Shown here in pieces: positions 39,270 to 48,937 of a stretch of 64,000 nucleotides of DNA. Both the position numbers and the translations under genes were made by a program. The notes beneath the pieces were generated by a model. The model made no database searches, was not told the origin of the DNA, and worked only from the letters and a program-made list of their open reading frames with translations. Each line of letters begins with the position of its first letter. The stretch's first letter is position 1. Location: contig JAJYXE010000017.1 in NCBI GenBank assembly GCA_021791145.1, positions 1-64,000 on the forward strand, given 5' to 3'. This DNA is from Actinomycetes bacterium. GTDB taxonomy: Bacteria; Actinomycetota; Acidimicrobiia; Acidimicrobiales; RAAP-2.

Positions 39270-41162
39270 ATGAGCGACGAAGACCCGGGGGCCCGCGAGC
39301 GGAACGACGGCGGCGGGGACGTCGCCGCAAGCGACGGGGAGACGGCCGAGATCGAGTGGCAGTTCGACGCGCTCGACCTGCGACCCGTCGAACGCTGGCT
39401 CGCAGCCCTGCCGTCACGGTCGTACCCCGGCGTGCCGACCTTGACGGTCCTCGCGAAGCCGACCCGCCGGCTCGTCGACCGGTACATGGACACCGCGGAC
39501 TGGCGCCTCGCGCGGGCGGACTTCGTCCTGCGGACCAGACAGCGCGGCCGCGCGGTCGAAGTGACCATGAAGGACACCGGCACGGTGGACCAGGCGGGGC
39601 TCAGGAGGCGTCTCGAGCTCACCGAGTCCCTTCCTTCCGGGCTTGGCGCGCTCGGGTCGAGCGGTCCTGTCGGCCGGCGGGTGCGGGCGGTCGCGGGGCG
39701 CCGGCCGCTCGTGCAGGTCCTCGAGGTCCGCACGCGCCGCCAGCCCTTCTCGCTCCGGGCCGATGGCGTCGAAGTCGCAGAGGTTGCGATCGACGACACG
39801 ACGATCGTCGTGGGGGCGGACCAGGCTCCTGCACGGCTGCGACGCGTCGAGGTGGAGGTCGCACACGAGTGGGTCGCCGCCATCTTCCCGGTCGTCGATG
39901 ACCTCCGGGAGTCGGCGGGGCTCAGTCCCGCGGTGCTCTCGAAGTTCCAAGCGGGACTGCTCGCCGCCGGGGTCTCCGTCCCCGGACCCCCCGAGGTCGG
40001 TCCCACCGACGTCAGACCCGACGCCACCCTTGGGGACGTCGCCTACGCGGTGATCCGGCTGCAGCTGCGCGAGCTCCTTGCCAACGAGCCCGGGACGCGG
40101 CTGGGAGAGGATCCCGAGAGGCTCCACGACATGCGCGTCGCGACTCGTCGGCTGCGCGCCGCCATGGACCTCTTCTCGAGCGCGCTCCCCTCGCGTGCAG
40201 CCGCGATCCGCGAGGAGCTCCGGTGGATCGCCGCGGAGCTCGGCGCCGTGCGCGACCTCGACGTGCAGCTCGAGGGCATGTCGGAGCTGACCGGCTGGTC
40301 CGCCGAATGGATCGGGTCAGGGCACGGGACCGCGCTCGCCCACCTGCGGGCGCTCCTCGAAGCCGAGCGTGACGAGGCGCGCGGGAGGCTTCTCGACGCG
40401 CTGGAGTCCACTCGTTGGGAGCGGCTCACGTCGGCGCTGGTCGCCTTTGCACGCCAGGGCCCGAGCAGACGCGTCCCCGGCGCCCGCGTCCCGGCGGCCG
40501 TCGCGGTCGCTCCACTCCTCGAGTCCGGACATCGGGCCATGCTGGCGGCGGCGAAGCGGGCGCGGCGCTCGCGGACGGCCCAGGACTTCCACCGCGTGCG
40601 GATCCGCGGGAAGCGGCTCCGCTACTCGCTCGAGTTCACCACGCCGCTGTACGGCGCGCCCGCGTCGCGTTTCGCCAAGAAGCTCGCCGAGCTCCAAGGC
40701 CTTCTTGGCACCGTGCAGGACGCGGAGGTCGCGGCCGTTCGCCTCTTCTCCCTCGTGACCCGGGTCCCGCCGCCCGGGACGACGCTCCCTCCGGCGACCG
40801 TGTTCGTCATGGGTGGGCTCGCCGAGCGGTACCGCCAGGAGTCCGCTCGGCTGCGCGCGACGCTGCCGAAGCATTTGAGAGTGTTGCACGCCGACGCGTG
40901 GCAGCAGCTCCGGGCCGTTGTGCGCGACGCTGCCCGCGACGCCGCGGCCGCGGCTGTCGGGTCGGCGGCTGTCGGGTCGGCGGCTGTCGGGTCGGACCCT
41001 GTCGGGTCGGCCCCTGTCGGGTCGGCCCCTGCTGCGCTCGACGTGGGCCCAGCGGTGCACGACACGACGAAGCGCACGGTGACGTCGGACGACGGCAACG
41101 CCACCGGGCTCGGGGCGGTCGCGACGCCGGACCCCTCAGGGCTCGCGCGCTCAGATCCCTGA
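39270..41162 (+). CDS. CYTH-CHAD domain protein
   Basis: A 630-residue fusion of an N-terminal CYTH (triphosphate tunnel) domain (about 27-240: EWQFDALDLRPVERWL, DRYMDTADWRLARADFVLR, LEVRTRRQPF) and a C-terminal CHAD domain (about 255-545) with repeated helices rich in Arg/His, e.g. LHDMRVATRRLRAAMDLF and FHRVRIRGKRLRYSLEF. CHAD domains bind polyphosphate granules; the CYTH part may hydrolyse triphosphate/polyphosphate. After 560 a 15-bp repeat (40950-41037) adds A-V-G-S repeats. ATG 39270 lies 9 nt after TAACCT (39255-39260), probably leaderless. Confidence 0.9.
   Translation: MSDEDPGARERNDGGGDVAASDGETAEIEWQFDALDLRPVERWLAALPSRSYPGVPTLTVLAKPTRRLVDRYMDTADWRLARADFVLRTRQRGRAVEVTMKDTGTVDQAGLRRRLELTESLPSGLGALGSSGPVGRRVRAVAGRRPLVQVLEVRTRRQPFSLRADGVEVAEVAIDDTTIVVGADQAPARLRRVEVEVAHEWVAAIFPVVDDLRESAGLSPAVLSKFQAGLLAAGVSVPGPPEVGPTDVRPDATLGDVAYAVIRLQLRELLANEPGTRLGEDPERLHDMRVATRRLRAAMDLFSSALPSRAAAIREELRWIAAELGAVRDLDVQLEGMSELTGWSAEWIGSGHGTALAHLRALLEAERDEARGRLLDALESTRWERLTSALVAFARQGPSRRVPGARVPAAVAVAPLLESGHRAMLAAAKRARRSRTAQDFHRVRIRGKRLRYSLEFTTPLYGAPASRFAKKLAELQGLLGTVQDAEVAAVRLFSLVTRVPPPGTTLPPATVFVMGGLAERYRQESARLRATLPKHLRVLHADAWQQLRAVVRDAARDAAAAAVGSAAVGSAAVGSDPVGSAPVGSAPAALDVGPAVHDTTKRTVTSDDGNATGLGAVATPDPSGLARSDP
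40950..41037 (+). repeat. 15-bp in-frame tandem repeat in the CYTH-CHAD gene
   Basis: About six copies of gcggctgtcgggtcg, the later ones drifting to gaccctgtcgggtcg and gcccctgtcgggtcg. Encodes A-A-V-G-S repeats. Confidence 0.85.
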
Positions 41163-41897
41163 CGTCATCGAGCCAAATAGGCCCCTGACGCACGACGCAC
41201 CCGCGCGGAGGGACCTCGAGGAGGCCGGCCGGCGCCTTGGAGCCTTCGTGTCGGGCTTGCGGTTCGCCGGGATGACGAGCCGCCGGGCCCGGTCCGGCAC
41301 CAGAGAGGGAACGGAGGAGATCCCGGAGTCCGGGCCCGGCAGACCGGCGGCTCACCACTTCCTCGGGCGCCCGACCCGCGACGTGGGCGACGCGGCCACG
41401 ATCCCGAAGAGATGCCGGCGGCTGAGGAGCCTGAGACCGGCGAGCGGCGAGCGGCGAGCGTGGAGCGGCGAGCGGCGAGCGTGGAAGTTGTCGCGACGAG
41501 CGAGTGTCGCTCGAGGGTCGGGTGCATCCGGATGCCGGACACCGAGACCCTGTACGACGTGACCGTCTCCGACGCCGTCATGACGAGAGACGTGCCTGCG
41601 CCACCGTCTCACCACACCGGAGACCGAGGTCGGCGGCTTCCGTTCCCCCGATCCGTCCTTGCTCCATGGCGGTTCCTCCGTGTCGGCCACCGGGATCGCG
41701 CCCGTCGCTCCTCCGTGCCCGTTCGGCTATGAGGCTATGAATGGAACGCCGCTTCGGTGCGGACCTTTCGGTCACGCGCGAGAACTCGAAGCGGCTTTGC
41801 AGCGGATCGCCATGTTTCGCCCGGCTGGGAACGGGGGTACTCGCGAGATCCGGCAGGGTGGCGTGACCACCGTACCGGAGGAGAAGAGGGGGAGCCC
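41163..41897. other. Intergenic stretch before the ECF sigma gene
   Basis: 735 bp without a convincing gene on either strand. It contains a 21-bp direct repeat (41439-41484, gagcggcgagcggcgagcgtg twice), and the promoter of the sigma factor gene should lie here. Open frames present have no recognisable motif. Confidence 0.6.
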
Positions 41898-43235
41898 GTG
41901 GCAACGCTCGACGGCGCTGTCGACCTGGCCCGCGACCGCGAGCTCGTGCAGCGGTGCCAGATGGGCGACGAGAGCTCCTTCACGGAGCTCTACGATCGCT
42001 ATCACCGCCGACTCCACCGGTTCTGCCTGCGCCGGCTGCACTCGCACGACGACGCCGAGGAGGCAGTGCAGGAAGCCTTCGCGCGGGCCTGGCGTGCCCT
42101 GCCGAAGTTCGGCGGAGACCGGCGCTTCTACCCGTGGCTGACGGTGATCGCCGGGAACGTCTGCACCGACATGCTCCGGCGCAGTAACCGGATCGTGCCG
42201 ATGCACGAGATGCCGCGGCGGGCCGTCGAGATCGACGGGGGGGAGGACATCGACGCACACCTGCTCCGGCAGGTCGACCTCGCGATGGCGACGGAGGCTT
42301 TCAGCCATCTTTCGGACCGCCACCAGCGAGTGCTCCGGCTCCGTGAGAGCACAGAGTGGTCGGCGCAGCGCATCGCGGAGTCCGAAGGAGTCGCGGTGCC
42401 CGCTGTGGACACGCTTCTGTGGCGGGCGCGCCAGGCGTTCAAGCGCGAGTTCACCATGCTCTCGGAGGCCGGCGGTCTCGCGGGGTTGGTCGGCATCGGC
42501 GTCGCGGCGCTGCGCCGGGGATTGGCGAGAAGCTGGCTCCGCGTCGCCTCCCACGCACCTGGCCCCCTCCGGGGGCCTGGGGCCCTCGCGGCGACGGTCG
42601 CGCTCACCGGAGCGGCGATCGCCGGAGGCGGCGTCGCCCTCGTGGGGGTTGGTCCTGCTCCTCGTCACGCGTCGATCGTGTCCACGCCGTCGACCTCCTC
42701 TGTCAAGACCTCCTCTGCCAAGACGTCGTCTGCAGAGATCTCTTTTGTAGAGACCTCTTCTGCCAGCGGCCTCCTCCGCGCTGCGACCGGCACGTCCACG
42801 CACCGCAGGCCGGTCGCCGGCGCGCCGGCGAAGGGTGCTGAGGGCTTCAACGGCGGGAGGGGCAGCCAGAAGTCGAAGCGAGCACGCCGAAGCGGCGGCG
42901 CGGCGTCGGCGCCTGCAGGCGTGCTGGGCAGCGCGGGATCCGGAAGGTCGGCCGCATCCGCCGTGGCAGGCGCAGGGCTCGGACAGATCGTCTCGGCGGT
43001 CGGCGGGCACGCAGGCTCGATCGGGGGCGGCACCTCCTCGACCTCCACGCTGGTCGGGACCGCGAGCACAGCGGCGAGCCGCACGGTCAGGACCGCGAGC
43101 ACCACATCGACGGGCACGGTGACGACATCGGTGCAGGTACTCACCACATCGACGAGCAGCCTCGGCACCGCGACCACGAGCACCTCTGCGACAACGGGAT
43201 CCTCAGGCGCAGGCTCCCTCCCCGGCGGCCTCTAG
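41898..43235 (+). CDS. ECF sigma factor with membrane segment and long Ser/Thr-rich tail
   Basis: Residues 1-187 are an ECF sigma-70: region 2 DESSFTELYDRYHRRLHRFC, AEEAVQEAFARAWRAL (2.2) and FYPWLTVIAGNVCTDMLRR (2.3-2.4), then region 4 LSDRHQRVLRLRESTEWSAQ with IAESEGVAVPAVDTLLWRAR. After it come a basic linker, one likely membrane segment (about 229-252) and about 190 residues rich in Ser, Thr, Gly and Ala, with short T-S-S repeats. The tail would lie outside the cytoplasm and is highly unlike a normal ECF. No anti-sigma gene is adjacent. GTG 41898 is preceded by purine-rich GGGGGAG. Confidence 0.85.
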   Translation: MATLDGAVDLARDRELVQRCQMGDESSFTELYDRYHRRLHRFCLRRLHSHDDAEEAVQEAFARAWRALPKFGGDRRFYPWLTVIAGNVCTDMLRRSNRIVPMHEMPRRAVEIDGGEDIDAHLLRQVDLAMATEAFSHLSDRHQRVLRLRESTEWSAQRIAESEGVAVPAVDTLLWRARQAFKREFTMLSEAGGLAGLVGIGVAALRRGLARSWLRVASHAPGPLRGPGALAATVALTGAAIAGGGVALVGVGPAPRHASIVSTPSTSSVKTSSAKTSSAEISFVETSSASGLLRAATGTSTHRRPVAGAPAKGAEGFNGGRGSQKSKRARRSGGAASAPAGVLGSAGSGRSAASAVAGAGLGQIVSAVGGHAGSIGGGTSSTSTLVGTASTAASRTVRTASTTSTGTVTTSVQVLTTSTSSLGTATTSTSATTGSSGAGSLPGGL

Positions 43236-43256
43236 GCTAGGTCGATCGTCTCGCCG

Positions 43257-46200
43257 TCAGCCGGCCGGTCGTTCCTCGAGGAGGACGCCGTCGCGGTAGA
43301 GCAGCTGGCGGCGACGGGTTGCTGGGACCCGGGGTCCGGGCAGCACCAGACCGGTCAGGTTCAGCGGATCGGACGCGGCAAGCCTGAACGAGGCGGTGCT
43401 GCGACCGCCGCGGGCCTTGGAGAGCAGCTCCGCGGCTTCTGGGAGTGCGTACTGCTCCCCGGAGAGGCCCGCGACGAAGCGGCCGCCCAGGCAGAGGCCC
43501 CTTGCCTCGAGGCGACGCAGCGCCCGGAGCACCTCGCGCCAGGGCAGGCGATAGGACTCGCGGGACCACAGCTCCCATGCGACCACGCCCCAGCGCAGGA
43601 GAAGCTGTCCGGCGACCGTCTCGGCGAGCTCGTCGACACGGACCGGGTCGGTGCCGGCGGGGCCGGCGACCGGGCCGGCGGGGCCGGCGACCGAGGTGAC
43701 GTGGCCGGCGCCCAGGGTGCCGTCCTCGGCCAGTCGAGCGATTTCGGGATCTTGGGGCAACAACGACCAACGCCCCTCACCCACGCCCGACCCCACGGGC
43801 GCGCGCCGGCGAGCGAGCCCGAGCCGGTTCGCTGGACGGCTGCGCTGGCGCGCGCGCCAGCGCTGGCGCGCCGACAGGAGCGTCCGTACCGCCGAGAAGG
43901 CGTCCGCCGTCACGAGCCCGCGCGCGACCAGGTCCCAGAGCCCCTCGTCGACCTCGGCAGGGAGCCGCCGTGCCGCAGAGGCAAGCTCGGACCTGAAGCA
44001 CGCCCCGCGGCGCTGGAGCACCTCGAAGACGTCCGCCGCCGGTCCCGTCACCGGCACCGACGGCTCGTCACCGGTCCGTGCCGCTGCAAGCTGCCAGACG
44101 AGGTCCTCGCGCACCACGATCGCGAGCGGCGTCGCCGGCGAGGGGACGGCCGAACCCCGCCTGCCCTCCGCACTGGGGAGTCCATGACCGCCGGGAGCGG
44201 CATCGGCCGGGGTCCGTGGGGCGGCCGGGGCCTGTGCGGCGGCCGGGGTCCGTGCATCGGCCGGGATCGGCTCGGCCCGCGGGGTGAGCCGGCCCCACGC
44301 GACCTCCCCGGCGAGGCAGAGCTCGTCGAGCCACCGCGGGTCGTAGCCCTCGACGCGGGCGGGAAGGATCTCGCCCTCCCAGTCCCCCGCCGGCGCCTCG
44401 ATCCCCTGAAGCTGGTCGAGGACCGCCAGCAGACCTGCTCGCCCCTCGAGGCGGGTACCGGGCGCCGCGTGCTGCCAGCGCGTGAGGGCCTCCAGGAAGT
44501 CGCCGATGCTGGCCGCCTGCACCGCGCGGCGGCGGTGCCCGCGGCTCGCTCGGTAGAGGCGGGCGAGCAGGTGCCGCGCGCACCATCTGCCGTCCGGCAG
44601 CTGCAATGCCGCGCCCGACCCCTCGAGCCGGGCCAGCGCCGTGCGCGCCCTGGCCTCGCTCATCGGTGCGCCGCACGGTGCACCTGCCGGAAGCCGGGCG
44701 GGGGCGACCAGCTGCGCGACGGTGACTGGGCCAGCGACGTCGAGATGGCCCCGCAGGCACTCGGCGGCCGCCTCGTCGTCATCCGCGATCCCGGTGGCCG
44801 GCCGACGCCGCTCCGTCGCGACCCAGTCTCCCTCGACAGCGCTTGCGCGGCCGCTCGCCTCCAGCTGCACGTACCACGCGCGCCACTCCTCGACCGGCCT
44901 GCACCGCACCAGCGAGAGGAGGAGGTCGTGGAGCTCGTCCGCGTCCCGCGGCCGGGGCCGGACCTGGTCGAGGACCGCGGAGACGGCCTCCTCGTCGAAG
45001 GGCGCGAGCTCGCCGGCGGGGACGGGCACTCCCGTCTCGCCGGTGCCGAGCCCACGGCGCAGCGGCACGGCGCGAGTGCGACGTTCCTCGAGCGGCGCGC
45101 CGTCGAGGAACGTGTAGGGACGTCCGGTGAGGATCCCGTGCGCGAGGACCGAGGGTTCCGCCGACTCGACGAGGGCGACCTCGACGGTGCCGGCCTCGAG
45201 CGCGCGGAGGAGCTCGACCAGGCCGTCGGCGTCGAGCACCTCGCTCAGGCAGTCGGCGACCGTCTGGCGGACCAGGACGTGGTCGGGGACGGAGATCGGG
45301 CCTGGCGCGGTGTTCTCCTGGCACGCGGCGAGCGCCGGCCACGTCGCGGCGAGGAGGTCGTCGGCCTCCATGCGCTGGAGGTGGATCGGTCTCCGCTGGC
45401 CACCGCGGGCCCGTGGGACCACCAGCGAGCGGTTGAGGTTCCAACGCCAGCGCACCTGGAGCATGGGGTGAAGGAGGACCGCCTGGACGAGCACCGACTC
45501 GGCCGTCCTGCTCGAGACCATCGAGGGGACGTCGGCGAGCGGGAAGCTGTGCTGGGGGCCGAGCGACAGGACGACCGTGTCGTCGTCGGCCGCGGCCTGC
45601 AGCTCGAAGTCGAACGTGACGCAGAAGCGCTTCCGAAGTGCGAGGCCAAGCGCGCGGTTGACGCGTCCGCCGAACGGCGAGTGGACCACCAGCTGCATCC
45701 CCTCTGCGTCGTCGAAGAAGCGCTCGACGACGAGCCGTCGGTGCGTGGGCAGCGTCCCGAGCGCGCTCCGTCCGGCCTCGAGGTAGCTCACGACCTGGTC
45801 CGCGACCGCGTCGGACACGCCCGCGGCCTCGATCACCGCATGCCGGGCCCCGGTCCCGTCGCCACGGGCGAGGAGGACGTCGACCATCTCGCGCAGACGG
45901 CCCACCTCCTCGGAGAGCTCCGCCGTGCGGGCCGGAGCCTCGCCGAGCCAGAACGGGACCGTCGGGGCGGCGTCACCCGCGTCCGCGACGCGCACGGTGC
46001 CCACCTCGACCTGGCGGACGCGCCAGGAGTGCGTGCCGAGCAGGAAGACGTCGCCGATGTTGGCTTCGACGGCGAAGTCCTCGTGGACCGAGCCGACCGT
46101 GACTCCCTCGGGATCGAGGACGACGCGGTAGTCGCCGGTCTCGGGGATCGCGCCGCCCGCGGTGAGCGCAGTCAGCCGAGCGGACCGGCGCGGGCGGAGA

Positions 46201-47891
46201 CGCCCGTGGACCGCGTCGTGGTGCAGGTACGCCCCCCGCCTCCCCCGTCCGGTGACGACTCCCCAGCTCACGAGCTCGACGACCCGATCGAATGTCGCCC
46301 GGTCCAACGCTGCGTACGGCGCGGCGGCACGCACCATCTCGAACAGCTCGTCCACGTCGCACTCGCCCGCGGCCGCCACCTCGGCGACCACCTGCTGGGC
46401 CAGCACGTCGAGCGGGGCCAGGGGCGGGACGAGCGCGTCGAGACGGCCGGCACGCACCGCGGCCAGGAGCGCGGTGCACTCGACCAGCTCGTCGCGGGTG
46501 AGCGGATAGAGGCGGCCTGCCGGGGTGCCCTCCACGCGGTGGTTGGCGCGCCCGACGCGCTGGAGGAAGGTGCCGATCGCCCGTGGCGAGCCGATCTGGC
46601 AGACGAGCTCGACGGGACCGACGTCGATCCCGAGCTCGAGGGAGGCCGTGGCCACCAGCGCGCGGAGCTGCCCCGCTCGCAGGCGCGCCTCGACCAGCCG
46701 CCGGCGCGCCGCGGAGAGGCTGCCATGGTGCGCGGCCACCTGGAGCCCTTCGCCTGCGACCGTGGACCACCCCTCGGGCCCGCCCGCCCCGGCACCCCCA
46801 GCACCCCCGGCACCCCCAGCACCCCCGGCACCCTCAGCACCCCCGGCGTCCTCAGCACCCCCGGCACCCCCGGCACCCCCGGCACCCCCGGCACCATCGA
46901 CGCCCAAGTCGCCCCCGTCGCCCCCGTCCCACTCGGCGCCCCCGGCGGCGAGGCGCTCGGAGAGCTGGTGCGCGACTCGCTCGGCCATCTTGCGGGTGTT
47001 GACGAAGACGAGCGTGGTGCGATGCGCGCGGACGTGCGCCGCGATCGAGTCGAGCACGTCGTCGAACTGCTGGTGGCTCGCAACGGCCTCGAGCTCGGAG
47101 GCGGGGAGCGCGATGGCGACGTCCAGGTCGCGCGCGTGCCCGCAGTCGACGATCTCCGGCAGGGGACCGGCGGCGCCGGACAGGAGCCGCGCGACCGTCT
47201 CGAGCGGACGCTGCGTCGCCGAGAGACCGATGCGCTGCAGCCGTTGGCCGCACCCCTCACGCTCGACGAGGCGGCGCAGCCGCTCGAGGCTGAGGGCGAG
47301 GTGCGCCCCACGCTTGTCGCGGGCGAGCGTGTGGACCTCGTCGACGATCACCGTCCGCACGCCGCCCAGCACCTGACGGGAGGACGCGGCGGTGAGCAGC
47401 AGGTACAGCGACTCGGGCGTCGTGACGAGCAGATCGGGCGGCGTGCGGCGGAGCTTCGAGCGCTCGGCTGCAGGGGTGTCGCCGGTCCGCACGGCGACCG
47501 TCAGCTGAGGGAGGTCGATGCCGAGCTCGGCTGCGGCCGCTCTCGTCCCCTCGAGGGGGAGCTGCAGGTTCTCGTGGACGTCCGCCGCCAGGGCCCGGAG
47601 CGGCGAGACGTAGACGACCTCGGGGCCGGGGTGCCCGGACCCCGCGAGCGGCGTGCCCCCCAGGCGCCTTCGGTAGGCCGCGTCGATCGCGACCATGAAC
47701 CCGGTCAGCGTCTTGCCGGTGCCGGTGGGCGAGGCGACGAGGACGTCGGCCCCCGACCGGATGAGCGGCCACGCCGCTGCCTGGGGCTCGGTCGGTCCGA
47801 GGGGGAAGCGCCTCAGGAACCAGCCCGCCAACGCGGGATGGAAGGCGTCCACCACCGGTGTCGGGTCAGGAGTGCGGAGGGGGGCGGTCAT
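43257..47891 (-). CDS. lhr: Lhr-type ATP-dependent helicase
   Basis: A 1544-residue Lhr (large helicase-related) DNA repair helicase. The SF2 core has Walker A ASPTGTGKT (53-61), DEVH (184-187), SAT (224-226), VFVNTRKMAERVAHQL and QRVGRANHR; the C-terminal winged-helix and Lhr-specific beta-rich region fill the rest. A 9-bp repeat (46787-46897) puts a Gly/Ala-rich insert (332-371) into the second RecA-like domain. ATG 47891 overlaps the patatin stop (ATGA). Full length compares well with the 1500-residue Mycobacterium protein. Its role is repair of DNA, as in mycobacteria (known for the family). Confidence 0.93.
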   Translation of the reverse strand: MTAPLRTPDPTPVVDAFHPALAGWFLRRFPLGPTEPQAAAWPLIRSGADVLVASPTGTGKTLTGFMVAIDAAYRRRLGGTPLAGSGHPGPEVVYVSPLRALAADVHENLQLPLEGTRAAAAELGIDLPQLTVAVRTGDTPAAERSKLRRTPPDLLVTTPESLYLLLTAASSRQVLGGVRTVIVDEVHTLARDKRGAHLALSLERLRRLVEREGCGQRLQRIGLSATQRPLETVARLLSGAAGPLPEIVDCGHARDLDVAIALPASELEAVASHQQFDDVLDSIAAHVRAHRTTLVFVNTRKMAERVAHQLSERLAAGGAEWDGGDGGDLGVDGAGGAGGAGGAGGAEDAGGAEGAGGAGGAGGAGGAGAGGPEGWSTVAGEGLQVAAHHGSLSAARRRLVEARLRAGQLRALVATASLELGIDVGPVELVCQIGSPRAIGTFLQRVGRANHRVEGTPAGRLYPLTRDELVECTALLAAVRAGRLDALVPPLAPLDVLAQQVVAEVAAAGECDVDELFEMVRAAAPYAALDRATFDRVVELVSWGVVTGRGRRGAYLHHDAVHGRLRPRRSARLTALTAGGAIPETGDYRVVLDPEGVTVGSVHEDFAVEANIGDVFLLGTHSWRVRQVEVGTVRVADAGDAAPTVPFWLGEAPARTAELSEEVGRLREMVDVLLARGDGTGARHAVIEAAGVSDAVADQVVSYLEAGRSALGTLPTHRRLVVERFFDDAEGMQLVVHSPFGGRVNRALGLALRKRFCVTFDFELQAAADDDTVVLSLGPQHSFPLADVPSMVSSRTAESVLVQAVLLHPMLQVRWRWNLNRSLVVPRARGGQRRPIHLQRMEADDLLAATWPALAACQENTAPGPISVPDHVLVRQTVADCLSEVLDADGLVELLRALEAGTVEVALVESAEPSVLAHGILTGRPYTFLDGAPLEERRTRAVPLRRGLGTGETGVPVPAGELAPFDEEAVSAVLDQVRPRPRDADELHDLLLSLVRCRPVEEWRAWYVQLEASGRASAVEGDWVATERRRPATGIADDDEAAAECLRGHLDVAGPVTVAQLVAPARLPAGAPCGAPMSEARARTALARLEGSGAALQLPDGRWCARHLLARLYRASRGHRRRAVQAASIGDFLEALTRWQHAAPGTRLEGRAGLLAVLDQLQGIEAPAGDWEGEILPARVEGYDPRWLDELCLAGEVAWGRLTPRAEPIPADARTPAAAQAPAAPRTPADAAPGGHGLPSAEGRRGSAVPSPATPLAIVVREDLVWQLAAARTGDEPSVPVTGPAADVFEVLQRRGACFRSELASAARRLPAEVDEGLWDLVARGLVTADAFSAVRTLLSARQRWRARQRSRPANRLGLARRRAPVGSGVGEGRWSLLPQDPEIARLAEDGTLGAGHVTSVAGPAGPVAGPAGTDPVRVDELAETVAGQLLLRWGVVAWELWSRESYRLPWREVLRALRRLEARGLCLGGRFVAGLSGEQYALPEAAELLSKARGGRSTASFRLAASDPLNLTGLVLPGPRVPATRRRQLLYRDGVLLEERPAG
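46787..46897. repeat. 9-bp in-frame tandem repeat in lhr
   Basis: About a dozen units of ggcaccccc/agcaccccc on the plus strand, encoding G-A-G or G-G-A repeats inside the helicase core. Confidence 0.85.
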
Positions 47892-48937
47892 GTGCTCGCA
47901 ATTCCACCAGCCGGGTGTGACCGCCGCTCGCGCGACGGCGTTCGGCGCAGGCGGGGCCGGGCCACCTGGTGGCGCAACGGCTCCGCGTGCCCTGTCCCGT
48001 CCGGCCGGTCCCGCGCCGCCGCGTCGATGCCGCTGTCGAGGACCGCGGCCACCTCCTCGCGGCCTGCGTCGATGAGCTCGGCCGTCCCCGAGAAGTCCCG
48101 GTAGTCGGACGAGGGATCCCCGCCGCCGCTGAAGACCGTCACCTCGACGCCCTCGGGGACCATCGCGAGCTCGCGGGCGAAGCGGGCCTGGACCGCGATG
48201 AACAAGCCGGTCAGCACCGCCTCGACGGGCCGGCGTGCAGGCCGGGGCCGGTAGTGGAGCGGTCCGCACAGGAGCACGTACACCCGCGTCGCACCCGCGT
48301 CGACGGCCCGGCTGATCGGCACGTTGTCCACGACGCCGCCGTCGATGAGCAGCTCGTCGCCGATCCGGACCGGAGGGAACATCGCAGGGATCGCCGCCGA
48401 CGCGAGGATGGCCTCGACGGCCGGCCCTTCGGAGAGCCAGCGCTCCCGGCCGTCGTGGAGCGAGGTCGCCACGACCTCGATCTCGACGGCGGCGTCCTCG
48501 AGCCGCTCGAAGCGGAGCCCCTCTTCGAGGATGCGGCGGAGCCCCGTGTTGGCATGGACCGCCGGCCGCTGCTGGAAGAACGTCCACGGGCCTTGCGCCC
48601 GGGTCCTGGGGAAGACCCTGTCACCGGAGAGGGAGCGCCAGATGCGTTGGAGGTGCTCCATGCCGGCCGGCGTGGGCTCTCCCGCGTACGCTGCCGCGTT
48701 GACGGCGCCGACCGACGCGCCGTAGACGCAGTCCGCTCGGATCCCACGCGCGACGAGCTCGGTCAGCATCCCCACCTGGACCGCCCCACGGCTCCCGCCG
48801 CCGGCGAGCACGAACGCGGTGCGGGGGGGCCCCGGGTCGCGGGGCCTGAGCCGGCGACGGGCGAACCGGTCCCACCACATCTCGGTCTCACGCCGGGGGC
48901 GCCGGGGGGCGCCACCGTCATCGAGCCGGTCGCTCAC
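47888..48937 (-). CDS. Patatin-like phospholipase
   Basis: A 349-residue serine hydrolase of the RssA/patatin group. The oxyanion loop is LAGGGSRGAVQVG, the nucleophile elbow VYGASVGAVNAAAY (G-x-S-x-G) and the catalytic Asp is in DGGVVDNVPISRAV. ASAAIPAMFPPVRIGDELLIDGG is the family block. It would cleave an acyl ester from a membrane lipid. The GTG start at 48937 overlaps the previous gene's stop (GTGA) and its own stop overlaps lhr, so the three genes are probably one coupled operon. The C-terminal 40 residues are basic and unlike the family. Confidence 0.9.
   Translation of the reverse strand: MSDRLDDGGAPRRPRRETEMWWDRFARRRLRPRDPGPPRTAFVLAGGGSRGAVQVGMLTELVARGIRADCVYGASVGAVNAAAYAGEPTPAGMEHLQRIWRSLSGDRVFPRTRAQGPWTFFQQRPAVHANTGLRRILEEGLRFERLEDAAVEIEVVATSLHDGRERWLSEGPAVEAILASAAIPAMFPPVRIGDELLIDGGVVDNVPISRAVDAGATRVYVLLCGPLHYRPRPARRPVEAVLTGLFIAVQARFARELAMVPEGVEVTVFSGGGDPSSDYRDFSGTAELIDAGREEVAAVLDSGIDAAARDRPDGTGHAEPLRHQVARPRLRRTPSRERRSHPAGGIAST

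Noticed and set aside
46787..46897. Possible CRISPR array or structural RNA
   Set aside because: Simple 9-bp slippage units inside an essential-looking reading frame, no spacers.
43701..48104. A 1467-codon open frame on the plus strand
   Set aside because: Antisense to lhr, which has all helicase motifs; the antisense product has no recognisable domain and arises from G+C-rich codon structure.
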